NCBI RefSeq assembly: GCF_023343835.1
Contig: NC_064437.1
Coordinates: forward strand, 23,225,001-23,289,000
Reading direction: 5' to 3'
DNA: 64,000 nucleotides
Source of the DNA: Lagopus muta
Lineage: Eukaryota > Chordata > Aves > Galliformes > Phasianidae
The translations under genes were made by a program, and so were the position numbers. Of this stretch, positions 22,270 to 32,757 are shown in pieces. Positions within the stretch are counted from its first letter, which is position 1. Each line of letters begins with the position of its first letter. The notes beneath the pieces are model-generated. The model did no database searches and was not told the origin of the DNA. It saw only the letters and a list, made by a program, of their open reading frames with translations.

Positions 22270-24846
22270 CTACAGGTAGGTAAAGATGACAGCGAAGACT
22301 GCCAGGGCCCCAGCCAGCTTGAGGAGGAATGGCATGGTGGAGGTGTGCTGCTCCACATGCCGTGTCTTCAGGGGTTGAATAATGCGCTGGTGCTGGGACA
22401 TGATGGCTGCCCGGGCACCCTGCCATGCGCCTGGGCCACGCAGGCGGTACTGGTAGGGCGTGCAGGGCCCCAGCAGCACCTCCATTGCCAGCTTGGGGTC
22501 AGTGAGGAAGAGCAACAGCAGGTTGGGCTTGGCACCCAGCTCGCTGGCGAGCTCGTCCATGTAGGGAATGTAGTCCACCTGGATGGTGTGCCGCCGGCTG
22601 GTCACGTACCTGTGGGCAGGAACAGCGGGCTGGACCCTGCTTTCTGGTGGGACGTGGCCATGAGACCCACTAGAAGCCCTCACAGGCTGCTGCCCCATCC
22701 CAGTTGGGTCCTGGTGGGGCCTTACCGCTTGGCCATCTCCTCTTTCTTGTGCTTGATGTCAGCTTCCATGTTGTGCCTGGGTGGCAGTTTGTTCAGCCCT
22801 GGGGAGAAGAGCGCTGTGTGAGGGGGCTGCAGTACCAAAGGCATAGGAGGCAGATGGCTGGACACCATCTGACCAGGTTCCAGAGCTGCAGTCTCAGGGG
22901 ACAGTTTGTCTCACTTACCCTTGAAGACACGGGTGGCCCAGCGACTCTGCATCTCTGCGATGGGCATGATGGCTCCCAGAGGCTGGATGTAGCCAATGAA
23001 AGCCAACGTCGGCTTCTCCAAGTCAACAGGGAACATAAACTTGTAGAGAGAGACCTGGTTCTCCACCACCTTCACGTAGCCCTCAAGGAAGGGGAAGGAG
23101 AAACTGTACCCAGTGGCAAAGACTACAGCATCTATGTCTTCCTTAGTGCCATCTTCAAAAATGGCAGATGTTTCTGTGAACTGCTTGATGTTCGGCTTCA
23201 CCAGCACCCTGCCCGAAATGATGCGGTTGGGCAGGTCGTCATTGATAGTTGGGTGCTGGTCAAGGACCCTGGAGGACAGAAGGAGCCATCAGGGTACTGA
23301 GGTGTCTCTGCAGCATCCTGCTCTGAGGATGCTTAGCCCCAGAAATAGACATGGTTGGAGCATGTGTTTGCTGGCACCTGTGCTTTGGCTTCAGGCCGTA
23401 GTTTATGTGGTCAAATCTCATGTTCAGCTGCTTCTCTGTGTAGTCGCTTGCTACGGAGGCGGTCAGCAGATACTTCAAGATTATCTTCATGCGAGTGGTG
23501 ATGATGGTGTCTATGGGGTAGCCCTGCTGTCCTACGCGGTTCAAGACCCATGCACCTCGGCGGGTGCTGAGGAAGACCTGGGTGAGGAAGAAAGTTGTTT
23601 CCTTATTGGTGTGATAGTCACGGGGACACCAAGGACAGTCCTGAGGAGACACCTTGGCATGGGGGTGTCCTTAGGATGCCCTGCCTCTGGTGACCCCCCC
23701 CTGCTGCTGCTCACCTGCTTGGCCGCTTGGCTGATCTCCACGGCCAGGTCTGACCCTGAATTCCCAATCCCAATGACAACGACCCTCTTGTCCATGAACT
23801 CCTGGGGATCCTTGTAGTCACGGCTGTGGAGATAGCGGCCCTTAAACTTCTCAATGCCTGTGGGGAGGGAGGAGGAATGCTGTGCTTCCCCAGCCTGGGT
23901 TGGAGGGCTGCCTCCAAAGAATGAAGCAAGATCCTTGAGGAGCTCTGCCAGACCCATCAGGGGGTTGAACTCAGCAGGGAAACGCATGGGACTGGGAAGA
24001 AAAGCAAAGAGGAGAATGGGGACAACAACATTGGAGCTTCCTGGGCTCTTTCATGGCAGGGGCACACGGCAGCATACCAGGGAAGGTGTGCAGCGGGAGG
24101 TGTGCTTCACAATGGTGCCCGGTGCACACCATCACGGCATCGAAGATGGCTGACTCCTGCTTGCCCTCGCTCTCGGTCTCCACCTCCCAGCGGCCCGTGG
24201 TGGCGAAGTCAGGGCACTTGGCCACGCGGCGCACACTGGTCTGGGTGGGGGGAGCAGATGTCAGCGTCCCTGTGGCCCCGTCCCCGTGCTGCCCCCTGGC
24301 CCCCGGCGCTCACCCTGAAGCGGATGTGGCGGAGCAGGTCAAAGCGCCGCGCGTACATGCGGAAGTACTCCATGACCTTGGAGTGGTGCATGTAGTTGGG
24401 GAAGTCGTCGGGGATGGGGAAGTCGCTGAAGCACATCATCTCCTTGGAAGTGTTGATGATAACGGAGCGGTAGATGCTGGCGCGGCCCTCCTCAGGCTTC
24501 TCCTGCAGGCATGGGGCTCAGAATCCTGATGGCCTGCCCTATGGCAGGTCACTGCCTTGCAATAGGGCTGGGGGAGTTCTGCTGCCAGCGAGGGTCCCCA
24601 GGACCCTCTGGGATGGGGGGCAGATGTGTGTTCAGCCCTTGCTCCACAATCCCACCATGGCTGCTTTCCCCTGGTGACAGCTACAACACAGAGCCTGCAG
24701 CCGGCACAGCTTACCTCAAACCTCCATAGCCCTCCGATGTCCCCACTTCTCTCGAAGCAGACGGGCTCCAGCCCTTCATCCAGGCAGGCTTTGATGGCGC
24801 ACAGCCCACAGCTGCCCCCACCGATGATGGCCACCCGCCTCGCCAT
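22270..24846 (-). CDS. FMO5: Flavin-containing monooxygenase, FMO5-like copy B
   Basis: Same enzyme class as its downstream neighbour. Coding exons: 24715-24846, 24314-24502, 24078-24240, 23715-23857, 23378-23577, 22919-23268, 22726-22798, 22270-22609. They give 529 aa in one frame. Features are the FAD motif GGGSCG near residues 9-14, signature [17 protein letters not shown] motif GIGNSG, FATGYSF, and a C-terminal hydrophobic anchor ([19 protein letters not shown]). Exon 4-5 wording ([44 protein letters not shown]) closely follows mammalian FMO5, whose human gene neighbours PRKAB2. I therefore name this copy FMO5 with moderate confidence. The start is fixed by the family N-terminus [11 protein letters not shown]. 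Exons 2-3 differ from copy A by only two residues, and the intervening 73-bp intron differs at one base. Confidence 0.9.
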
Positions 24847-26147
24847 GCTGCCCTCCGACGCTTTGCCGCGACCAGCGCAGCCTGGATTTATGGCGTATGG
24901 CGGGGAACAGCCTACCCACCCCCGCTGTCACTCCTCCCACGGGGGCCTTGGGGCAGGAAGCCAGCGCATGGCAGGTTCTGGCGCTTTGCTTTTCCATCAG
25001 CGGCTTGCGCCAGGAGCTGTCCCAGTGCTCAACCGGGGAGCCCTGCGAGGGGACACCTTGAGAGGGAACGCTATTGGGGTTTCTGGGGCTGGTGAGGGGG
25101 GGAGGGGCAGCCCAGCCCTGTGTCATGCATGCAGTACAATCGATCACTCCCTTGGACTTTTGCCTCCTCTGGGATCAGCCCAGCCCTGATTACACTAAGG
25201 TTGCTGGTTTCCAGCTGTGCTGCGAAACTGCTGCACAGCTTGCCATTGCACTGCCCTTGGCAGTGGGAAAAGGGGCCAAAAGTCCTCAAGACCTGGACTC
25301 TGCCCCTGACTTGCTCAGTACATGCCCAATGCCATGCATTCTGCTGCACTTATTGCATCCTATATGGGTGCCATGGGGCAAGCTGTAACCCCTGGGCAAT
25401 GGAAAAGCTTGCAGGAGGGAAAAGAGTTGTAAGGCTATGCACAGCGGCTTTAGATGCAAGCTGCTGCTGGGAGCTGCTTCCCCACCTCTTGGAGAGGGAA
25501 CGGACGGACCAAACCCTTGGCCACCTCATTCCTTCCCCACAGTACTGGCAGCCAGATACATGTGACCTTGCTGGTTGAGATCTGGTCTTGGGGCAGTGTT
25601 TAAATCACACAAAAAAGGGAAGAGACATTACTTAGAAGGCAGAACTCTTTATAAACATGAGAACAGATCTTGATGAGTCCCCCCCTAGATGGGTATTATG
25701 GAGGAGACTGCAGAAAGTGCACTCACAACAGCAACATGATCAGTGTATTTATAGCACACAGATACACATGTAATTGCGGAGAAACCTCTGCAAAGCCCCA
25801 GCTACCACATACACCATAGGCTAATACAGCAGGTGCCCAGCAAGGGCATGCTGATTCACAGTATCAGCAGTGAGCTGCCGGATGGATGTGCTGACCTCTT
25901 CCCAGGCTCTGCAGGGACCGGTTTGTCACTGGAGAGTAGTCAGTGCAGCTGCTTGACCAGCGCACGCTTTGCCTCACTGCCTGTCAGCAGGGCAAGACAG
26001 CACCAAGTGTCTAACTGCAGGCCTGGGAGCCTGCAGCACCACTAGTGTTAAGTGTTGGCTGGACGGATAGGAGTCGCAGCATAACCCCTCTCCATGTGCA
26101 CTTAGGGAACGGGGTGTATGCCCTCTCCTTTGGGAGGGGTGCAGCCA
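24847..26147. other. Interval between FMO copy B and the PLPP6-type gene
   Basis: No coding sequence is recognised on either strand. It should contain the FMO copy B promoter at its left end and the 3' UTR of the PLPP6-type gene at its right. I found no convincing minus-strand AATAAA or ATTAAA for the latter. Confidence 0.55.
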
Positions 26148-28450
26148 TCAATGGCTCCAGAGTGCAAAGAGGGCAGGCGCGTTCAGCGGGGAGAGCCAGC
26201 AGTACTCCACCACGCTGTACAGCACGTAGCCCAGGAACAAGCCGAAGAGCACATCCGTCACATTGTGCCTGCCCAGCATGACCCTTGAAATGCCAACGAC
26301 GAGAACCCAGAGCACCACGAGGACCCGCAGTGGGATGGCAAGCACCAGGTGGTGCAGAACAAAGCGGCAGACCAGGGCAGCTCTGGTGGCATGGCCCGAT
26401 GGGAAGGAGTACTTGTCCACTGAGACGGTGACAAACATGTCCATCTTGTTGTGGGTAGGCCGTGGCCGTCTGACGATCCCTTTCACCACTGCCACCAGCA
26501 CGAGATCCAGCACCAGTGCTAGGAGACAATAACAACAAGTGAGCAAAAATGGAAGTGTTTTGTCCCATGGGAGATGAGAAACAATGCAAAGCCATTATGT
26601 ATGAAAATGCATAGCTACCAAAGCTGCTAAGAGAAGGTGGTGTTTCCCACGGCTGCAGATCTAGGCAAGGAGAGCATAGCACTCATCCAGGCCCTAGATT
26701 TGTGCACGAGCACATCTGTCAGCACTCTAGGCTGGGCTTTTCTTCCTGTGTGAAATCCGTTCTTTGTGACTCAGCACAAATCCTTCCCTAATTTGAAGCC
26801 ATCCAAGGGGTTAATATTCCCTGCCAGTCCATGCTGATTCATCATTACTTTGCACAAAGTGCACTGACCCTGGTAAATGATCAGTTTGCTTCCGGTGCTC
26901 AGCTGTGGCTCAGTGCAAAGGGGGTCCAGGCACTCCTCAGCAGTCTGAGGGCTCACAGCTCCTCACCTGGCTTCTCCCTGCTGTTGAGGGCACCAGTGTG
27001 TAAAAGGTAACCAGGCTTTGGCTTTTAAGACTTGACAAGATGGCTTAGCACCAGCTTTCTCCCAGAGTGCTATTGTGATAGAAGTCAGAAGTACCAGTGA
27101 GAAGTCAACTGCTGTCTGACAAGGGCAGCCAGCGGTGTCTTCTCTCTCCCATTTAGCTTGTTTATAACAACATTCCAGTGTTGGCTGCTGTGGCTGCTTC
27201 TTTCTAGGAAGCCATGTCTGAGAGATTGATATCTGCTTGTTGTAACCTTTGTTGCTGGGCACAAAGTCCTTTGGCTACTTCAGTTTGTTCTCTTTGGTTA
27301 ATCATTTAAGAACGAATGTTTATTTGATTTGTATGAGGGTTTTAATCATTTAAGAACAAATGTTTGTTTGATTTGTATGAGGGTTGTTTTTTTTTTTTTC
27401 TTAAAACAACTAAGCTCTTTTCAATCCTTTCTTTTTATTGCATCTGGATATCAGGTAGGGCTCCTTTCCCAGAGGGCGGCCCTGGTGCCATGATAGTGCT
27501 ACTCTGAGCAGAGCAGTGGTTGGAGGCCACCAAGGGCCTCCCACCAGTTCTCCAGGGACAGTGATCTGACCACACAGTGCAAAGTAAACAACATGCATGA
27601 AAACTTGCATTCCCCATCAAACATTTAGATTCAAACAAAGCACACAAGACACCTTGGTATCTCACGGGGTAAGGACTGGGGTTCAGGAGAGGTCTGTCGT
27701 TCTGAAGCTACTGCAGTTTCTAGGCAAGCAAAAATGTTGAATCTACATCTACCCAGCAGGACGCCAGGGGAAAAAAACATTACACCACGCATAATTACAG
27801 TGTGTGCTTTGAACCAGGTTTCCACACTGGCTGATACAGATCAGCACAAGCAGGTACTGCCTGCAGCGAGCCTGCAGGCGCTGATGTCTGCGTGCTTGAG
27901 TAAACTGTTGAGATGCCGCAGCTCTTGGCAGCCACAACAGCTGTTGGGAGCCACGTGGCTCCCTGGGCTGCGAAGGCTCAGATCATTCGGGTTCTCTCTG
28001 TTCTTCCCTTCCCTCGGACCCATCCTCCCGCCCGGGGAGCCCCTTCCCGGCCTCACCGAAGAACAGGTTGAGCAGCACCTCCCTGGCGGCCGAGCTGTCG
28101 CTCTGGCAGAGCCCGTAGAAGGTGCCCAGCAGCCAGGGGATGCCGTGCCCTGACACCTCAACCACCTTCAGCAGCGGGCGGGCGCTGCCCCAAGCCGAGG
28201 CCTCTCCGGCGCACACACCCAGGCGCTTGGAGGCCCAGAGGTCGACGGCGAGCAGAGAGCTGAGGGCGATGCCCACGAAGGACGGGTTCAGCCGCATGCA
28301 GTCCTCCTCGGGCAGCGGCGGGGGCGCGGAGCCGGCCGACTCGCGGCGGCGGGACGGGCTGTCCGGGACCCCGGGGCCGCGCTGGTTCAGCAGGGACGCG
28401 AACTCGGGGCGAGCGCTGCGGCGCTCGCGGCCGCCGCGGGGACTGGGCAT
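26148..28450 (-). CDS. PLPP6: PLPP6-type phospholipid/polyisoprenoid phosphatase, two exons
   Basis: This is a PAP2-superfamily membrane phosphatase. Human PLPP6 dephosphorylates presqualene and isoprenoid diphosphates at the ER/nuclear envelope. Coding exons 28057-28450 and 26148-26518 give 254 aa (human PLPP6 has 295). The N-terminus MPSPRGG and [20 protein letters not shown] match PLPP6. All three catalytic motifs are intact: KGIVRRPRP (residues 144-152), PSGH (171-174) and [12 protein letters not shown] (209-220, nucleophile His216). Several hydrophobic segments flank them. The open frame continues upstream of the chosen ATG through GC-rich sequence, but the MPSP start matches the family. 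Human PLPP6 is, from memory, intronless on 9p24, whereas this gene has a 1.5-kb intron and lies beside FAM78B. The symbol is therefore provisional: it may be a distinct PLPP6-like parent gene. Confidence 0.88.
27300..27387. repeat. 44-bp tandem duplication
   Basis: Two adjacent copies with period 44 start AATCATTTAAGAAC at 27300 and 27344 and differ at few positions. The second runs into a T-run (about 27387-27400). It lies in the intron of the PLPP6-type gene. Confidence 0.9.
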
Positions 28451-28919
28451 GGCGGTGGGGCCGGGCCCGGAAAGGCCAACGCGGGTCACCCACCGCCAGG
28501 AGGCTCGCCGCCGGCGGCCCCCGCTGTAACCCCGCCTCCTGCGGCCCAGCCGTCCCGGTACCCGCGCCGCCAGGCCCCGCGGCGGAGCTCCGTTCCGCCC
28601 GCCGCCGGGCTGCCGAACTTCCGCTTCCGCCGCCTCTCGGTTGCTAGGGAACACGGACGCCAGGACGAAGAGCGGGGCTGCGGCGCCCCCTGCTGGCCGG
28701 AGGATCCCTCCCGTTCCTCCCCGCCCCGCCCCGAGCCGGCGGACGGTGGCCGGCGAGGGCCGCAAGAGAAGCGGCGGCGCGTTCGCCCTGCCGGCGCCGG
28801 TGCGGGCGCCGGTGCGCGGGCGGCGATGGTGGGGCGGGCGGCGAGGGGACGCTGGGCCTCCGCCTGGCCCCCGCGTCGCGGAGGAGGGTGAGCGCGGCGG
28901 AGGCGGCGGGGCGGCGGCC
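28451..28919. promoter_or_regulatory. Bidirectional CpG-island promoter (PLPP6-type gene / FAM78B)
   Basis: The two start codons are 469 bases apart in opposite directions. The interval is extremely CpG-rich, and the CpG island extends into both first exons (about 28030-29260). No TATA box is seen. Sharing of a promoter is inferred from geometry and composition. Confidence 0.75.
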
Positions 28920-31900
28920 ATGGGCTGCCTGCAGAGCGTGGCCTGCAAGGCGCGGGTGCGGCGGGAGCACATCATGGTGTCCGACGTGTCGGCCACCATC
29001 GAGCCGGCGGCCACTGCCATCGAGGAGAGCTCGCCGGTGGTGCTGCGGTACCGCACGCCCTATTTCCGCGCCTCGGCGCGCGTCCTCATGCCGCCCATCG
29101 CCCGGCGCCACACCTGGGTGGTGGGCTGGATCCAGGCCTGCAACCACATGGAGTTCTACAACACCTACAGCGACCTCGGCGTGTGAGCGGCGGGAGCGGG
29201 AGGGCGGGAGCGGCAGCGGGCGGGGGGCGGCAGCGGGCGGCAGCGGGCGCACCTGAGGGGTGGCAGGGGAGGGTGTGCGGGCGAGAGCGGATGTCCTTAT
29301 GTGAGGGAATGGCGGTCCTGAGCTGAGTTTGTGAGGGGTGGAGGTCCTGGTGCGGCTGTGTGAACGGTTCGAGATTCCCGTGTAACCCCACGAAGGGATG
29401 GAGTCCCCAGCGCGGTTACGTGGCAGAATGGAGGTTATGGAACGGCTATGTGAGGGGATGGAGGTCTTAGTGTGGTTATATGAACAGATAGGGGTCGTCG
29501 TGTGGTTCGTTGAGGGGGCGGAAGCGTGAGGAGCTGGAGGACCTGGTGCACTTATGGGAACAAACGTGGGTCCTACATGGTTACATGAGGGAATGGATGC
29601 CCTGGTGCAGTTAGGTGAGGTGCTGGAGCCCATGACACAATACAGGCCCTGGTGTGGTTCTGTGAGGAGACGGTTGCCCCAGTATCATTATGTGAGGAGA
29701 TGGGGCCCTGGTATGGTTTTGGGATTAGACTGGGGCCCTGGGACGGGTCTGTGATGGGTTGAAGGCACTACTGCATTTCTGTGAGGTGATAGAGGCACCA
29801 GCATGGTTACATGAATGATGTTGCTTGAAGACTCCACATGCATGGCCCAGAAGGACACCAGAGAGCAATGCAGTTGGCTGTGCTGCTGTGGTTTCTGCCG
29901 TGTGCAGCGGCTGCTGAGGAAGCAGGGTCAGCCTGGTGCTGGGCTGTGCAGGTGCAGAGGCTGCTGGCTGAACCGTGGGTTCCATCCACACCAAAGACTG
30001 CTGGTCGGTGCTGTGCTCACAGCCAGGTTTGTCACTGCACTCATCCCATCAACCTGATTTTTCTTGATCGCTTCTGGGAACAGCAGGATCCTATTTCTCT
30101 GAGGGCAGAAATAGGGGAATCTACGTGGCACCGCATGCAGTGCTTGGTGTTAAGCTCTGAGAGCCCTCCTGCTGCTGCCTGGGATTTACCCATTCGTCTG
30201 TTCCCACATGCCCAGAAATGAGGGACAGCAGAGCAGCCCTTGCTGGAAATGAGGATTCCCAGCCTCAGAAACTGTGGGCTCTGGACATCCCTTCCAGCAC
30301 AGCATGTGCTGTCCTTTCCGCCCTTAGTGTGAGCCTTGGTGTGTAGGAGTGCAGGCACAGGAGTTGCTCCCTTCCATCACTTTCCAGCTCTAGAAAAGCA
30401 CCCTCTCTCCTCAACCCCATGCTGGAAGATGTGCTGTCACTATCGGAGTCAGTCTGCTTGCATTTCCAAGGGAGGGAGCAGATGGAGGCTGCCCTGGCAA
30501 TCCTCGGCATGGAAGTAGGTGGCACTTTACACAGCTCTGGGCTGCCATGGCTTCCTGACAGGAGAGATGGTGCTGCCTGCCCTCGCCTGCAGGGCTGTTC
30601 TTGCTGCTGCAGTGCTGGGCTGGAGCAGCTCTCCCAGCCCTGATCCTGCTGGGGAGCAGGAGCAGCTGGCACCAGCCTCGGGTTTGCCTCAGGCTGCTGA
30701 GTTTGCCTGCTCTATCCTGGCTGCCCTTCCTGAAAGTAGAACCCTGCTTGGGTTTTCTTGTGGGTGCCAGAGGCTGCGGTGCTGTGTCGGGATCAATTTC
30801 CTCCAGTTTCCTGCCCTTCCTCAAGGGCAGAGGGACCTGGAGGCCACAGATGAGCTGCCTTCAGTATTGCCCCAAGCCAGCCATTGGGCCAGTGGAGTTA
30901 GTGTGGGGCTGGGCGCAGGCAGGGGATGCTGGGGATGACCCCATCCTCCTTACTTTCAGAGCAGGTGGTGTTGTTGTGTGTAACACTGGGGTGCCCAGGA
31001 GGGTCAGAGTGAGTGCAGATCATTGCATGTTGGGAAGGATGGAAACCAGATGCTTCCTGCTGCTCGTTGGCAGCTTCAGAGCCCAGATCTGTGTGCATCT
31101 GAGCTCAGCAGGAGGCTTCAACCGGAGCAATATGCCTGAGGACTTTCAAGGTTTCTGTTTTGTTCTCCTTCCTTTGATATCCAGCAGTGGTACAGCCAGT
31201 TTTTTTCAGATACTCACATACTGGGAACCTGATGTGCCTCAGGATGGAGACCTAGCACAGCCTCCTCTGTCTGCGTTTTAAATTGAAAATGCAGATTCAG
31301 CATCCAAAGAATTTCTGCTTTTTTTGTTCTTAGGATTTCAGGAAAGATCTGTGTGAGCTGGGCTGGGTCTTGCTGAGCTGGGTGGCCACTGTCCCCGCTC
31401 CCTGCTGATAATTACCACGTGGTGATCTTCTCCATCGCTGCATCTGCCTGGTGTTGCTAACGTGGTTTGCAGCCAAGATTTTGGCTGGAATTCCCCCCCA
31501 CCCACAACTCTAACAATATGTCAGGGATTTCGTCACACCAGCAGCAGGCATGATTGTGGTATTTAATTACTGCACCTGCGTCTTAGCAAATGTCTATATT
31601 TAGGGGTGTAAAAATTGCAGACTGAGCTGTAGGCTGGGGGAGGCTGCTTGAGGCTTGGTGCAGGTTGTGGCCATGCTGCAGCTGACATGCAGGGAAGGCT
31701 GTTATTTTTTTCTCGTCATTAATGAGATTAAGGAGAGAGTGACCTGAGAGTCACTCAGAAATGAGTATGGGCCCACTTGGTTAGATTGCAGGTTAATTAA
31801 AATGCTGTTGTGTTGGCAGAGCAGAGGCTCCTGCTGGCCTTGACTGACTCAGTGAAGGAGCTAAAGCTGAATTTGTTCTTGAACGAGGTCATCAGGGGCT

Positions 31901-32757
31901 TCCTGCGGGTGGGAAGGTGTTTCCCAAGCTCTGTTCTTGAGTTAGTGTTCCCAGAGGGAGGACCCGATGGGTGATGCCAGAGACAGACACTGGTGAACAG
32001 CTTTGGCTGGTATGGAGCTGCCAGTGGCTCTGGAAGGAATGGCTTTTTCAGTGGGGTTTCAGATAGAATTGTTATCCTTTTATCTGTACTTTTTCCTTCT
32101 GCTCTAAAGCAAGTGCTTTACCCTGCACGTGCCAGCACACAGCAGCTTGCTATGTTCCTTCCACTGCAGGCACTGCTCAAGCACTGCTGTTGCTGTTTCC
32201 CCAGTAACTTGCCCTTTCCATCTCTGTTCACCAGGTCAAGCTGGGAGCTGCCCGACTTGCGAGAAGGAAGAGTAAAAGCCATCAGTGATTCTGATGGAGT
32301 GAGCTACCCCTGGTATGGAAACACCACAGAAACTGTGACCCTGGTTGGGCCCACAAACAAGATCTCCAGGTTCTCGGTGAGCATGAATGACAATTTCTAC
32401 CCCAGCGTGACGTGGGCTGTCCCTGTGAGCAACAGTAATGTGCCGTTGCTGACCAGGATTAAAAGGGACCAGAGCTTTACCACGTGGCTGGTAGCCATGA
32501 ACACCACTACCAAGGAAAAGATCATCTTGCAGACTATAAAGTGGCGGATGCGAGTGGACATTGAGGTTGATCCCATGCAGCTCCTGGGGCAGCGGGCACG
32601 ACTGGTGGGAAGGACTCAGCAGGAGCAGCCCCGGATCTTGAGCAGGATGGAGCCCATCCCACCAAATGCACTAGTGAAACCCAATGCCAACGATGCCCAA
32701 GTCCTCATGTGGAGACCCAAGCGAGGCCAGCCTATAGTTGTTATACCTCCCAAGTAG
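28920..32757 (+). CDS. FAM78B: FAM78 family protein, best fit FAM78B
   Basis: This is a conserved vertebrate protein of unknown biochemical function. Coding exons 28920-29182 and 32235-32757 give 261 aa, the length I recall for FAM78B (FAM78A is longer). The codon for Val88 is split GT|G at the junction. Diagnostic blocks are [72 protein letters not shown] and a C-terminus of [18 protein letters not shown]. The N-terminus [10 protein letters not shown] begins Met-Gly-Cys, a plausible dual-lipidation (myristoyl/palmitoyl) signal; this is inference. The second exon is nearly invariant in the family and the first more variable. Choice of B over A rests on [15 protein letters not shown]-type wording, length and the neighbouring TADA1. 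A degenerate minisatellite occupies the start of its intron. Confidence 0.92.
29280..29815. repeat. Degenerate ~36-bp minisatellite in FAM78B intron 1
   Basis: Roughly 14 imperfect units of about 33-40 bases show the recurring theme GAGGxxATGGAGGTCCTGG, then TGCGGTTATGTGAGG. Examples start near 29330, 29394, 29450, 29580 and 29690. It begins about 100 bases after the first exon. It also creates a long antisense open frame with repeated SHNHT/SIPS-like peptides, which I do not regard as a gene. Confidence 0.8.
31405..31860. promoter_or_regulatory. Candidate conserved non-coding element in FAM78B intron
   Basis: This AT-rich island stands out in GC-rich surroundings and has clustered homeodomain-type cores: TAATTA near 31409, TTTAATTAC at 31562, the palindrome TCATTAATGA at 31716-31725 and TTAATTAA at 31793-31800. 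A perfect CCACGTGG E-box lies at 31415-31422, and a TGACTCA AP-1 core near 31845. Conservation was not tested; this is a pattern-based guess. Confidence 0.35.

Noticed and set aside
28451-29056. Upstream extension of the PLPP6-type reading frame to a more distal ATG
   Set aside because: The extension is low-complexity Arg/Pro/Gly-rich CpG-island translation and overlaps the FAM78B 5' end. The MPSP start matches the family N-terminus.
28644-29633. A 329-codon antisense open frame across the FAM78B first exon and intron
   Set aside because: Its length comes from GC-rich CpG-island sequence and the ~36-bp minisatellite, which yields repeated SHNHT/SIPS-like peptides. The first FAM78B exon is clearly coding on the other strand.
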